Part shown: positions 20,351-30,100 of the stretch, piece by piece | Position numbering within the stretch: position 1 is the first letter of the stretch | How the letters are laid out: each line of letters starts with the position of its first letter | From: Myxococcales bacterium | GTDB taxonomy: Bacteria > Myxococcota_A > Bradymonadia > REDH01 | Reading direction: 5' to 3' | Assembly: GCA_947496715.1 (NCBI GenBank) | Contig: CANMDT010000001.1 | Coordinates: 1 to 64,000, forward strand | Length of the DNA stretch: 64,000 nt | Notes under the pieces: model-generated | The model's database searches: none | What the model saw: only the letters and a program-made list of their open reading frames with translations | What the model was told of the DNA's origin: nothing | Program-made: the position numbers and the translations under genes

Positions 20351-23086
20351 ATGAGGGAGACCACCCCGGACAGGCTCGGCACCGGCGGGCAGCCCGCGGA
20401 GGGCGGCGAAGCGACGGTGGACGCGCGCCTCGGGACGGTGCTTGATACCTATCGGCTCGACGCCCTCATCGGCGAGGGGAGCGCGACACGGGTCTACCTC
20501 GGCACCGATCGGCGCGGTGCGCAGGTGGCCGTGAAGGTGCTCGACAGCAGGCACGCACGCGACCCGCGGATGCGCTGGCGCTTCTTCCGCGAAGCCTCCA
20601 TCTCCGAGCAGATCTCCCATCCTGCATCGCTCAAGTATCTGCGCAAAGATGTGACCCGTGAGGGCGACCCGTTTGTGGTGGTCGAGCTGATTCGCGGCGC
20701 GCATGGCGCGGCCGTCATCGCCGACGGTAGCGCTGGGCTGTCGGCCGTAACCGTGGCCTATCTGGGCCACATGGTGGCAGACTTCCTCGCCGCCTCGCAC
20801 GCGCGTCGCATCCTCCATCGAGGCGTTACGCCCAAGTGCATCGTCATCACAGATACCGGCCGCCTCCGGGTGGCTGGGTTCGCCGGCGCCTTCGTTGCGG
20901 ACGAACAGGCGGAGCAGAACTCCCCCGACCTTATCACGGCGCCCAGCGCCTGGCGGGCGCCCGAATTGGTCGGGCTCTGCGCCACGCCAGGCGACCCACG
21001 GAGCGATGTCTTCGGCCTGTCGGCGACCCTCTACTCGCTGCTCACGGGCCATCCCCCGAAGGTCTGGGCAGAGCAGAGTTGGCAGCTGTCGATCGAGGCC
21101 GAGCGGCTCGAGTTGGCGGCGGGCCCGGCGCTTGCGCGGATCCTGCTGCAGGGGCTGTCGGAGACGCCGCTTGGTCGGCAGACGAGCTGTGCGATCCTAC
21201 GCGACCAGCTGGCTGACTTTCTGGCAGCGGAGGGCGCGCCGGTGGTCACGGGCGAGCCCCATCCGGCGGAGGCCGCGCTGGCGGAGATCGGGGCGAGGTT
21301 TGCGGCGGCAGAGCGCGACATCCAATCCATCGACGCCAAGTCTTGGGAGACCGCGTCGAACCTGCGCGACCTGTTCCGGATGGTGGAGCACACGCTCTAC
21401 TCGATGCACCGGCACGGTTGGGAACATGCAGAGACCGAGAGCCGCGTCGCGGGGCTGCTGAAGTCTCTCCACGCCATTGTGGGTGAAGACGTGGACGGCG
21501 TGCATTGGCAGGTGCGACCCTACTCCTTTGAGTTCAACGGTGACTCCGTCTGGGAGCCTGCACCGCCCCACGACGCGGTGCCCTACAACCTCTTCGACGC
21601 TGGCTTTCGCGAGCTCAGCCTACTTCCGGGCTTCGACGAAGAGGAGCTCCGAAGCTGGCTGACCTGGCTCTACATCAATCCGTCGGTCGAACTCGCAGAC
21701 GAGGATGATCTCGCCACCGCCTTCTGGAACCTCGAGTTGCCGCACGCGCGTGCGAAACTGGTCAGCGCCGTCATCCTGCAGGACCTCAAGGAGTTCGAGG
21801 TGCTCGACCGCGAGCTGTCGGAGATGCAGACAGAGGCGCTCGCCACGCTCCGCGAGAGCATCCAGACCCGGATGCGCAAGCTCGGCGCGAAGCAGGAGCA
21901 GGCCGCCCCAACGCGGCGGCTGGGCGCGACAGACTTCGACATCAGCAGTCGGCCGGCGGCGGTGGCCATCCCCGAAGAGATGCTCGCGCTACTCCGCGAC
22001 GAACTCTTCGACTCCGAGGCAGAGCTCGGCGATGCGCTCGAGCACCATCTGGGCCGCACGCTGCTCGCGGTGATCATCGATGCGGGGCGTCACAACGACG
22101 AGGCGAGCATCATCGGCCACCTCGACAACCTGCTCGAAGACTGGGCGCGCCAGAAGAGTTGGCGGCGCATTCTCCGCCTTCACAGCTCCCTGCTTCGGCA
22201 CGACCCCGATGGCCAGACCGCGGCACCGCTGCTCGCTCGGTTCCTCGAACCGGCCATCTTGGCTGCAGTGCTGCGCGGCGTGAGTTCCGACCCAGATCCG
22301 GAGATTCATGTCCCCATCCGGCTCATGCTCGAGTCGCTGCACACGCTGCTGGAGCAGGCAGATGACGGCTGCTTCGACGAGGTCCTCGAGGCCGTCAAAC
22401 GGTGCGGGCTGCCCGACGCGCTCGACATGCTGCTCCACCATATCTCACGCTTCTCGGACGGGCGAGAGACGGCCATCGCCGCCATCCTCCCCGACGTCTT
22501 TCCCGCGCTGGGCGTCGGCCTTATCCGTGTGCTCGCGATGCATCCCACGCGTGCCTCCCTCAACGCTCTGCTGGCTGCCTACGCGAACGGCGCGCCGCAT
22601 GTGCGGCTCGAGGCGATGGATGTGCGGGCGCGACTGCTTCCGCAGGAGGTGACCGAGGAGCTCCGGCCGCTGCTCGATGATCGCGACCCGCGGGTGCGGG
22701 CGCGTGCCCACGAGATCGCCCGCAAGGCCAAGCTCTTCGGCCTCGCGTCGACGGTCATGGAGAAGCTGAACGGTCTCTCCTTCCACGACATGCCGCTCGT
22801 CGATCGTCATGCGCTGGTCACCACGCTCTTCACAATCGCGCCGGAGCAGGCAGAGGCCTTCTGCATAGAACTCGCCGCGTCGCACGGCTTCTTGGAGAAC
22901 CAGTCGCTCGATGTGAGCCGCAAACTCGCCGTCGACCTGCTCGCCGAGCACGCCCGCACGACCCAGGCAATCGAGGCCATCAAGGATGCCGCAAAGGGGC
23001 GCTGGTGGAACGCGCCCGAGCTGCAGGCCGCTGCGAAAGAGGCGGTGATCAAACTGACCGCGCGGCTCGGACCGGGGAGGGGCTGA
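20351..23086 (+). CDS. Ser/Thr protein kinase-fold pseudokinase with helical-repeat (HEAT-like) C-terminus
   Basis: YRLDALIGEGSATRVYLGTDRRGAQVAVKVLD (P-loop, VAVK Lys kept), ILHRGVTPKCIVI (HRD to HRG), LRVAGFAGAF (DFG to GFA), WRAPELV (APE kept); C-terminal helical repeats DRDPRVRARAHEIARKAKLFG. Confidence 0.85.
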   Translation: MRETTPDRLGTGGQPAEGGEATVDARLGTVLDTYRLDALIGEGSATRVYLGTDRRGAQVAVKVLDSRHARDPRMRWRFFREASISEQISHPASLKYLRKDVTREGDPFVVVELIRGAHGAAVIADGSAGLSAVTVAYLGHMVADFLAASHARRILHRGVTPKCIVITDTGRLRVAGFAGAFVADEQAEQNSPDLITAPSAWRAPELVGLCATPGDPRSDVFGLSATLYSLLTGHPPKVWAEQSWQLSIEAERLELAAGPALARILLQGLSETPLGRQTSCAILRDQLADFLAAEGAPVVTGEPHPAEAALAEIGARFAAAERDIQSIDAKSWETASNLRDLFRMVEHTLYSMHRHGWEHAETESRVAGLLKSLHAIVGEDVDGVHWQVRPYSFEFNGDSVWEPAPPHDAVPYNLFDAGFRELSLLPGFDEEELRSWLTWLYINPSVELADEDDLATAFWNLELPHARAKLVSAVILQDLKEFEVLDRELSEMQTEALATLRESIQTRMRKLGAKQEQAAPTRRLGATDFDISSRPAAVAIPEEMLALLRDELFDSEAELGDALEHHLGRTLLAVIIDAGRHNDEASIIGHLDNLLEDWARQKSWRRILRLHSSLLRHDPDGQTAAPLLARFLEPAILAAVLRGVSSDPDPEIHVPIRLMLESLHTLLEQADDGCFDEVLEAVKRCGLPDALDMLLHHISRFSDGRETAIAAILPDVFPALGVGLIRVLAMHPTRASLNALLAAYANGAPHVRLEAMDVRARLLPQEVTEELRPLLDDRDPRVRARAHEIARKAKLFGLASTVMEKLNGLSFHDMPLVDRHALVTTLFTIAPEQAEAFCIELAASHGFLENQSLDVSRKLAVDLLAEHARTTQAIEAIKDAAKGRWWNAPELQAAAKEAVIKLTARLGPGRG

Positions 23087-25659
23087 TGGAGGCAGGAAGA
23101 CTCGACCCCGTCAGTATCCAGCGGACGCTCAAGCAGATCTACAGGCTCTTCCGCGTCGGCACCTTTCACCAGATCAACAACGATGCGATCCGCGCCGTCA
23201 TCGACGAGACACGGGCGATTCTTGAGGAGATCCGACGCGAAGATGTGAAGGAGATCACGCTGCTCTTCGACGGCGAGACCGTGTTGGTGAACAGCCAGAT
23301 GCTCCGTGCGAGCCGCGAGGTCTACGAGACCTCCCGCGAGTTCGGAACCTTCCTCGAGGGTCGCGGGGTCAACCTTCTCTCGCTCTCTACCTCGGCCGAC
23401 AGCCAAGACCTCCAGGAGCTGGTCGCCTTCTTCCTCGACCCCAGCCAGAAGCCGTCGGTCGAGGGCGAGGTGAAGTTGAGCGAGCGAGTCACGCTGCGGC
23501 GGGTTGAGCCGGGCATGCTGATTGGCTTCGAGGACGAGGGTCTGCACCCTGTGGAGCGGGTGTTGCTGGTCTACGCGCTCACGGTGCTCGTGCTGCGGCG
23601 GCTGCACGAATCGGTGATGGCGCAGGAGTACTCGCTCGCCGGCTACTTCAAGCGGCTCGCTCGCCAGATCGCGCAGATCAACTACGCGGAGCGGCCGGTG
23701 GTGCTGGACGTCATCCTCGCGGCCCATCTGAGCACAGACGACGCGAAGCGAACGGCCAACGCTGCCATCATCGCAGCGGCGATGGTCCGGCAAACGGGCG
23801 TATCGGAGGCCACAACGGCGCGGGTGGTCATGACGACATTCATGTCGGGCGTCGGCACGGCGCGGCAGCGCAGCCATTACTTCGACGGCAGCGACCCGCT
23901 CAGTGCACTGCTGCATCCCATCTCGGAGAGCGACCGCCAACATGAGCCCGACGGCGCGGCTGCCGCCGTCATAAGGCTCGGCACGCTGCGCGGCGAGGCT
24001 GCGCTTCGCTCCATTGTGGTGCGCGACGCGCGTGCCCGTCTCCTGGGAGAGGCCGACGGCGCCTGGCAGAGACTCTTCGAGTCGCGGGTCGTGGCGACCG
24101 CGCGCCGTTTCATCGATACCCTGACGGGCACGGCCATCGGACAACGCTCTCCGGGGCTGGTCCTCGAAGCGTTGCGGGCTCAGGCTGGCGACGCGCTCGA
24201 TCACCTCTGCCTCGACCTGCTCACCAACGGCATCCGCATCTACCCCGCCGGAACGAGCGTTGAGCTCTCCTCCGGCTGGCTGGCGCTGGTGCTCGAGGCG
24301 CCCTCCAAGCCCTCCGAATTCGACCGCCCGAAGGTGCTGCTCTGCCACGGCCCGGATGGTGCGGCGGCCGACCCACGCGAGGTCAACCTTGTGGAACGGG
24401 AGCATGCCGCGCTTGGCCATGTGAAGCGTATCGCGGAGGTGCCGACGCCTGTTTTGGAGCGACTACGCGCAGAGCGAATCGGAACGCGCTGGCTCGGCAA
24501 CGAGCGTAACGCCTCGGTCGCCGTCTGGCGCCAGCAGATGGCTGAGCAGCGTGCCTCGGCCGAGAACTTTAGAGCGGCGCTTGCGCAGGAGACAGACGCG
24601 GAGGCCGTCCAGCGCGATCAGGCCCGGCGCGCAGATGCCGAAGTCTTCGCGACAACCGCGGTCGAAGGGCGCCGCAAGTTCGGCCTGCTGACCAACATCA
24701 ACAAGGGTGCAGCCCACCTTTCGGTGCGGGGTACGACGGCCTTCTTGAAGATCAGCGGCCCGCTCGATCCGCGGCTTACCCCGACCTCGGCAGAGCCAGT
24801 CGTTTCTGCAGGAGGTTTGCGGAGCACGGGCGCCTTCGCGACGTTGTCTACGGGCTCGCACGAGGCCGTGGGTAGCCAAGGTAACAGCGAGAGGGAGTCG
24901 GCACGTTTCGCAGCAGTTCGAGGTTCGGGGAGCCATCCGCTGGTGCGCCGCAATGACGAGGGGAGTGGCGCCTACGGGTCGGTGGAGTCACGACAGACCG
25001 GCAGCTTCACCGCCGCGCCCTCCATGCCATCCGACCCGCTCGCGGCCGGTGCGAACTATGGAAGCCGCCAGACTGGCTCCTTCGTCGCAGCCGCGCATCG
25101 CTCGGGTTCCCACACGGCTGCGATCCCCGCCGCAGAGACGCTTCCGATGACGACAGCGCTGAGCGCCGATGAAGGATTGCCGGTGGCGGAACAGCATCCC
25201 GAGGCGCAGCCAGAGGTCGCGCCAAGTGAGCCACTCACCGCCGCCGATGTCATCAGACGGCGCCTCAGGCAAACCGCGCAGCTGCCGGCGGCAGCCTCCG
25301 TCACCGGCCGCGAAGCGACTTCCGAATCGGCGGGCAGCGATCGGCCGCGAACCGCCGCTATTCCGCCTGGGCTCGACCCTGAGTCTGTGCTGCGCGTGGA
25401 GACAGACCAACTCGCGCCCCCGCCCGCGCCTACCCCCACCCGCTCCACCGCAGCCCTACTCCGGAAGTATGCGCGGCGCATCGATGCCCAGCCTGCGGCG
25501 ACCGACGCGACGCCCGTGGTGACCGACGCGGCGCCCGTGGTGACCGACGCGACGCCCGTGGTGACCGACGCGACGCCCGTGGTGACCGATGCGACGCCGG
25601 CGGCGGCAACCGACCTCGACGCGCTCCTGGCCGCCTATCTCGGCGATAAGAAGCCCTAA
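23086..25659 (+). CDS. Hypothetical protein, translationally coupled to pseudokinase; low-complexity C-terminal half with repeats
   Basis: ATG at 23086 overlaps the upstream TGA; helical N-terminal domain, then RQTGSF/SGSH motif repeats and TDATPVV repeats. Confidence 0.75.
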   Translation: MEAGRLDPVSIQRTLKQIYRLFRVGTFHQINNDAIRAVIDETRAILEEIRREDVKEITLLFDGETVLVNSQMLRASREVYETSREFGTFLEGRGVNLLSLSTSADSQDLQELVAFFLDPSQKPSVEGEVKLSERVTLRRVEPGMLIGFEDEGLHPVERVLLVYALTVLVLRRLHESVMAQEYSLAGYFKRLARQIAQINYAERPVVLDVILAAHLSTDDAKRTANAAIIAAAMVRQTGVSEATTARVVMTTFMSGVGTARQRSHYFDGSDPLSALLHPISESDRQHEPDGAAAAVIRLGTLRGEAALRSIVVRDARARLLGEADGAWQRLFESRVVATARRFIDTLTGTAIGQRSPGLVLEALRAQAGDALDHLCLDLLTNGIRIYPAGTSVELSSGWLALVLEAPSKPSEFDRPKVLLCHGPDGAAADPREVNLVEREHAALGHVKRIAEVPTPVLERLRAERIGTRWLGNERNASVAVWRQQMAEQRASAENFRAALAQETDAEAVQRDQARRADAEVFATTAVEGRRKFGLLTNINKGAAHLSVRGTTAFLKISGPLDPRLTPTSAEPVVSAGGLRSTGAFATLSTGSHEAVGSQGNSERESARFAAVRGSGSHPLVRRNDEGSGAYGSVESRQTGSFTAAPSMPSDPLAAGANYGSRQTGSFVAAAHRSGSHTAAIPAAETLPMTTALSADEGLPVAEQHPEAQPEVAPSEPLTAADVIRRRLRQTAQLPAAASVTGREATSESAGSDRPRTAAIPPGLDPESVLRVETDQLAPPPAPTPTRSTAALLRKYARRIDAQPAATDATPVVTDAAPVVTDATPVVTDATPVVTDATPAAATDLDALLAAYLGDKKP
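25501..25606 (+). repeat. Direct 21-bp repeat (accgacgcgacgcccgtggtg) about 4-5 copies, encoding TDATPVV
   Basis: Read directly: gaccgacgcgacgcccgtggtgaccgacgcggcgcccgtggtgaccgacgcgacgcccgtggtg... Confidence 0.95.
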
Positions 25660-25716
25660 GGTCCGCACCCTCCGACCGCCGGCCGCATCTGATGAGCCGA
25701 GCAACGGAGCATCGCC

Positions 25717-27096
25717 ATGACCGCGACCAAAAAAGCCTTCCTCTTCCGAAGAGACCTTCGCCTCTACGACAACATCGGCCTAACTGCGGCGCTCGAGCAA
25801 GGTGAGGTGCTGCCAATCTTCTGTCTCGACCCGCGACAGGGGCCCGGCCACCGCTACTTCTCGACCTTCGGTTTCGGCTTCATGGCCGACGCACTGCGCG
25901 ACCTCGATAGCCAGCTCCGCACCCTCGGCTCGGCGCTCGAAATCCTCCCGATGCGCAGCGATGAGCTACCCGCCTGGCTCGAGAAGCGAGGCATCGGATC
26001 GCTGGTCTGGAACCGAGACTACACGCCGTTCAGCGTGGAGCGAGACGGCGCACTCGAGGCTGCCTGCCACGCGCGCGGCATCGAGACAGCTTCGTTCGAC
26101 GACTCGGTGCTGTATGAGCCGGGTTCCGTCAGGCAGCCCGGCGGCGACGGCTACAAGGTCTTCACGCCCTTCTACAAGCGGGCCATCACGCTGCCTGTCC
26201 CACGGCCACAGCCGCTTCCCGAGACGGCACGCTTTATCCCTGCCTCCGATGCGACCGCGGGGTGGGACCGGCTCACGGCAATCGAGGCAGCTTCCGGCCC
26301 CAAGCCGCGCCTCCGCGGCGGGCGCAAGACGGCCGAACTGCACCTGAGCCGAATCGAATCGCTCGTCGATTACGATGCGCTGCGGAACCTACCCGGCGTG
26401 GAGGGCACCACGGAGCTCTCGCCCCACCTCAAGTTCGGAACCGTCTCGCCGCGCGAGGTCTGCTGGCGCAGCCGTGACGCGCACGGACAGGGCCACGGCA
26501 TCGAGCGCGAGCTCCACTGGCGCGAGTTCTTCCTCCACCTCTGCCACCAGTTCCCGCAGGTCTATGGCCGCCCCTTCCGCCAGGAGTTCGAGGCCGTGGC
26601 CTGGCAGAACGACCCCAACGACTGGGCGCGCTGGGTGGCTGGCACGACGGGCTACCCCATCGTTGACGCCGGCATGCGTGAGCTCGCGCAGACGGGTTCG
26701 ATGCACAACCGGGTGCGCATGATCGTGGCCAGCTTCCTCGTCAAAGACCTGCTCATCGACTGGCGCGAGGGCGAGGCCTACTTCGCTCAAAAGCTGACCG
26801 ACTACGACCCAGCCGTGAACAACGGCTCCTGGCAGTGGGCGGCATCCACGGGCGCAGATGCGGCGCCCTACTTCCGCATCTTCAACCCGTGGCTGCAGCA
26901 GGTGAAGTTCGACACTGAGGCTTCCTACATCAAGCGCTGGGTGCCGGAGCTCGCATCCCTTCCAGCGGCGGACATCCACGCTCTCCTCGACACGCCCCCC
27001 CTCCGGCCCGAAGGCTATCCCGCTCCGATGGTGGACCACCGGATGGCAGCCGAAAGGGCGAAGGCGGCCTTCGGTGTGGCAGCCCGCCGCGAGTAG
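25717..27096 (+). CDS. phrB: Deoxyribodipyrimidine photolyase
   Basis: FLFRRDLRLYDNIGLTAAL; NNGSWQWAASTGADAAPYFRIFNPWLQQVKFD...YIKRWVPEL FAD-domain signature. Confidence 0.95.
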   Translation: MTATKKAFLFRRDLRLYDNIGLTAALEQGEVLPIFCLDPRQGPGHRYFSTFGFGFMADALRDLDSQLRTLGSALEILPMRSDELPAWLEKRGIGSLVWNRDYTPFSVERDGALEAACHARGIETASFDDSVLYEPGSVRQPGGDGYKVFTPFYKRAITLPVPRPQPLPETARFIPASDATAGWDRLTAIEAASGPKPRLRGGRKTAELHLSRIESLVDYDALRNLPGVEGTTELSPHLKFGTVSPREVCWRSRDAHGQGHGIERELHWREFFLHLCHQFPQVYGRPFRQEFEAVAWQNDPNDWARWVAGTTGYPIVDAGMRELAQTGSMHNRVRMIVASFLVKDLLIDWREGEAYFAQKLTDYDPAVNNGSWQWAASTGADAAPYFRIFNPWLQQVKFDTEASYIKRWVPELASLPAADIHALLDTPPLRPEGYPAPMVDHRMAAERAKAAFGVAARRE

Positions 27097-27156
27097 CGCG
27101 AGGCTTGGCATCGGCCCGCCCTACGGTTAGCAGATCGGCATCAATCTACCCGCTCG

Positions 27157-30100
27157 GTGAAGCCCATGACAACTCTCCGCTCCCTCCGTATCGCGCTCGC
27201 GCTTCCGCTCGCGCTTGCTGCCTGCAGCGATGATCCTGCGCGCTCCGGCGGAGGTACCGATACCTCCAGCAACACGCAGACCGACACCGCCATTATCGAC
27301 AGCGGTGCCGATTCCACCGTCGACAGCAGCTCCGGAGATACGTCGAGCGAAGACACCGAACTCCAAGACACCGCGCCCGATGGCTCCGGTGACACCTCCA
27401 TCGAAGACACCGCGCCCGACGGCTCCGGCGACACCGACACGGGAGACACCTCGCCACCGTCGACGGCCATCGTCATCAGCGAGCTGATGAAGGACCCCTG
27501 CGCCGTCTCCGACGGCGTCGGCGAGTGGTTCGAGGTCACCAACATCTCCGCCGCCCCCTACGATCTCCGCGGCGTGGTCATCTCGGACGACGGCAGCGAC
27601 AGCCATACCATCACCGGCGCCGATCCCATCCTCGTGACGCCAGGCGCAACCTTCTTGCTCGCTGCCAGCGGTGATACCGCCGTCAACGGAGGCCTCACGC
27701 CAGGCTACGTCTACAGCGGCCTGCTGCTGGCCAACGGCGACGACGCGATCGTCCTCACGGCAGCCGACGGCTCGCTGCTCGACGCCGTGCGCTACACCCG
27801 AACCGGCTTCCCCAACACAGCCTGCGCCTCACTCTCCCTCGCCGACGCCAGCGCCGGCAGCATCGCCAACGATGATGGCGCCGGCTGGTGCGACGGCTCA
27901 GCCCTCTACAACCTCCGCGACGCAGGCACGCCAGGCGCCACAAACAGCGCCTGCCCTGCGCCGCCCACGGTCGACCGCTGCCGCCTTGTTGCGCCAACCT
28001 TCCTCGAAGCGCGCCCCGGCGATGAACTCACCGCTGTCGCCTCGCTCATCGCTCCAGGACTCACCGACCGCTCCACCGCCACCGACACCAATGCGCGACT
28101 CCGGTTTGAGGTAGGCTTCGGGACGAGCGATACAACGCCGGACGCCGCTTGGATCTGGTCGCCCATCGCAGCCGACACGACCTGGGCCGAGTCCACCGAA
28201 GCAGCCCTCGACCAGTATGCCGGCACCTTCGCGGCGCCCACGACCGGAAGCTACGATGTCGCCGCCCGTGTCTCGCTCGACAACGGTCTCACCTGGACAC
28301 TCTGTGACCTCGCGGTCGACGGCTCAGACGGTTCGCTCGACGGCTACCAGCCGAGCAACGCCGGCAAGCTGACAGTGCTCGGCATCTGCGACCCCAACCC
28401 CTGTATCACCCCCCCTGCGACCATCTGCAACCTCGCCGGCTCGGGCATCATCTCCTACGGCGCGGGCAGCTGCACCGAGGTCGCCGGCCGCGGCGTCTGC
28501 GACTATCCCGCCACCCCCACGGCCTGCGCGCCGGGCCAGGTCTGCATCGACGCCATCTGTACCCAACCGCCCAGCGCGCCAACCGAGGCCGGTCAGGTGA
28601 TCGTCTCCGAGTTCATGCCCCAGTCCATCGGCGGCACAGACAACGGCGAGTGGGTCGAACTCCACAACACCACCACCACCGCCTTCAACATCCGGAACTG
28701 CATCCTCGGCGAAGGCACGACCGATGCCCACACCATCGCACGCGAACTGATCGTCCCTGCCGGCGGCTACCGCGTGCTCGCCCGGAGCGCCGACCCCGTC
28801 GCCAACCACGGCCTCACGCCAGACTACATCTATTCCGGCTTCAGCCTCCGAAACACCGCAGACAGCATCATCCTCACCTGCGCCGGCACCGAGATCGATC
28901 GCCGCGACTACACCGCCGCCGATGTACAGCTCGGCGTGTCGCGGCAGCTCGACAGCGACCACCTCGATGGCGCCGCCAACGATGTCGCTTTGAACTGGTG
29001 CGAGAGCCGCGCCACCTATGGCACCGCGGGCAAGTTCGGAACGCCCGGCAGCGCAAACCGGAGCTGCAGCCCGGACCCTGTTGCCGTGAACTGGTGCCGG
29101 CTCCAGGCGCCTGCATCGGCCGTCGTCACGGAGGGAACCTCCAGCAGCTGGTCGGGCCGCCTCTACATCGCCGGCCTCACCACGCTGACCACCGGCGTCG
29201 ACCCCTACGGCTCGCTTCGCGCGGAGGTCGGATTCGGCCCCGCCGACATCGACCCGACCAGCACGCCGACCGCCTGGAGCTGGGCCACCGCCCTCCCCAG
29301 CCCCGGCTATAACGCCACCACCGCCGGCGAGCCCAACAACGATGAGTATGTCGGGACGCTCGTCGCGCCGACGCCGCAGTCGAGCCGCGTCGCCTTCCGC
29401 TTCTCCGGCAATGGTGGCACCAGCTGGACCTACTGCGACCGCAACATCGGCGCCGGTGCCGATGGCGCAGAGAACGGCTTCGCGCTCGCAGACGCCGGCA
29501 CGCTGCTGAGCCTCTCCTCCGCAATCTGCGAACCCAACCCCTGCACCCTCCCGCTGCCTGACTACTGCGCAGACGGCTTCACCGCCGCCGCCTATCTGCC
29601 GACCGGCGTATGCGCGCCGCTCGCAGACGGAACGCCGGAGTGCACCTTTGAGACCACGCTCACCAACTGTCTCACCGCCGAGCAGCGCTGCAGCGGCGGG
29701 CAATGCGTAGACGCCGCGCCCGCTCCGTCGACGGCCGGCGCCCTCGTCTTCACAGAGGTCATGGCCGCCTCCCAGGCGGGCACTGGCGACCGCGGCGAAT
29801 GGTTCGAGATCTCCAACACCACCGCGGAGCCACTCGACCTCTCGCGCTGCACCATCACGGATGACGGCTCCGACATCCACGACATCGCCGGCCCCCTCGT
29901 CATCCCCGCCGGCGGCACCCTGCTGCTGGCCCGCTCCTCCAACACGGTCGAGAACCACGGCATCACCCCCGACTACACCTACGCCGGCATCACCCTCGGC
30001 AACACCGCCGACGCGCTGAATCTCACCTGTGACGGGCTGCTCATCGACCGCATCGCCTGGACAGCCGGCTTCAGCATCGCGGGAACTGCACGGCAGCTCG

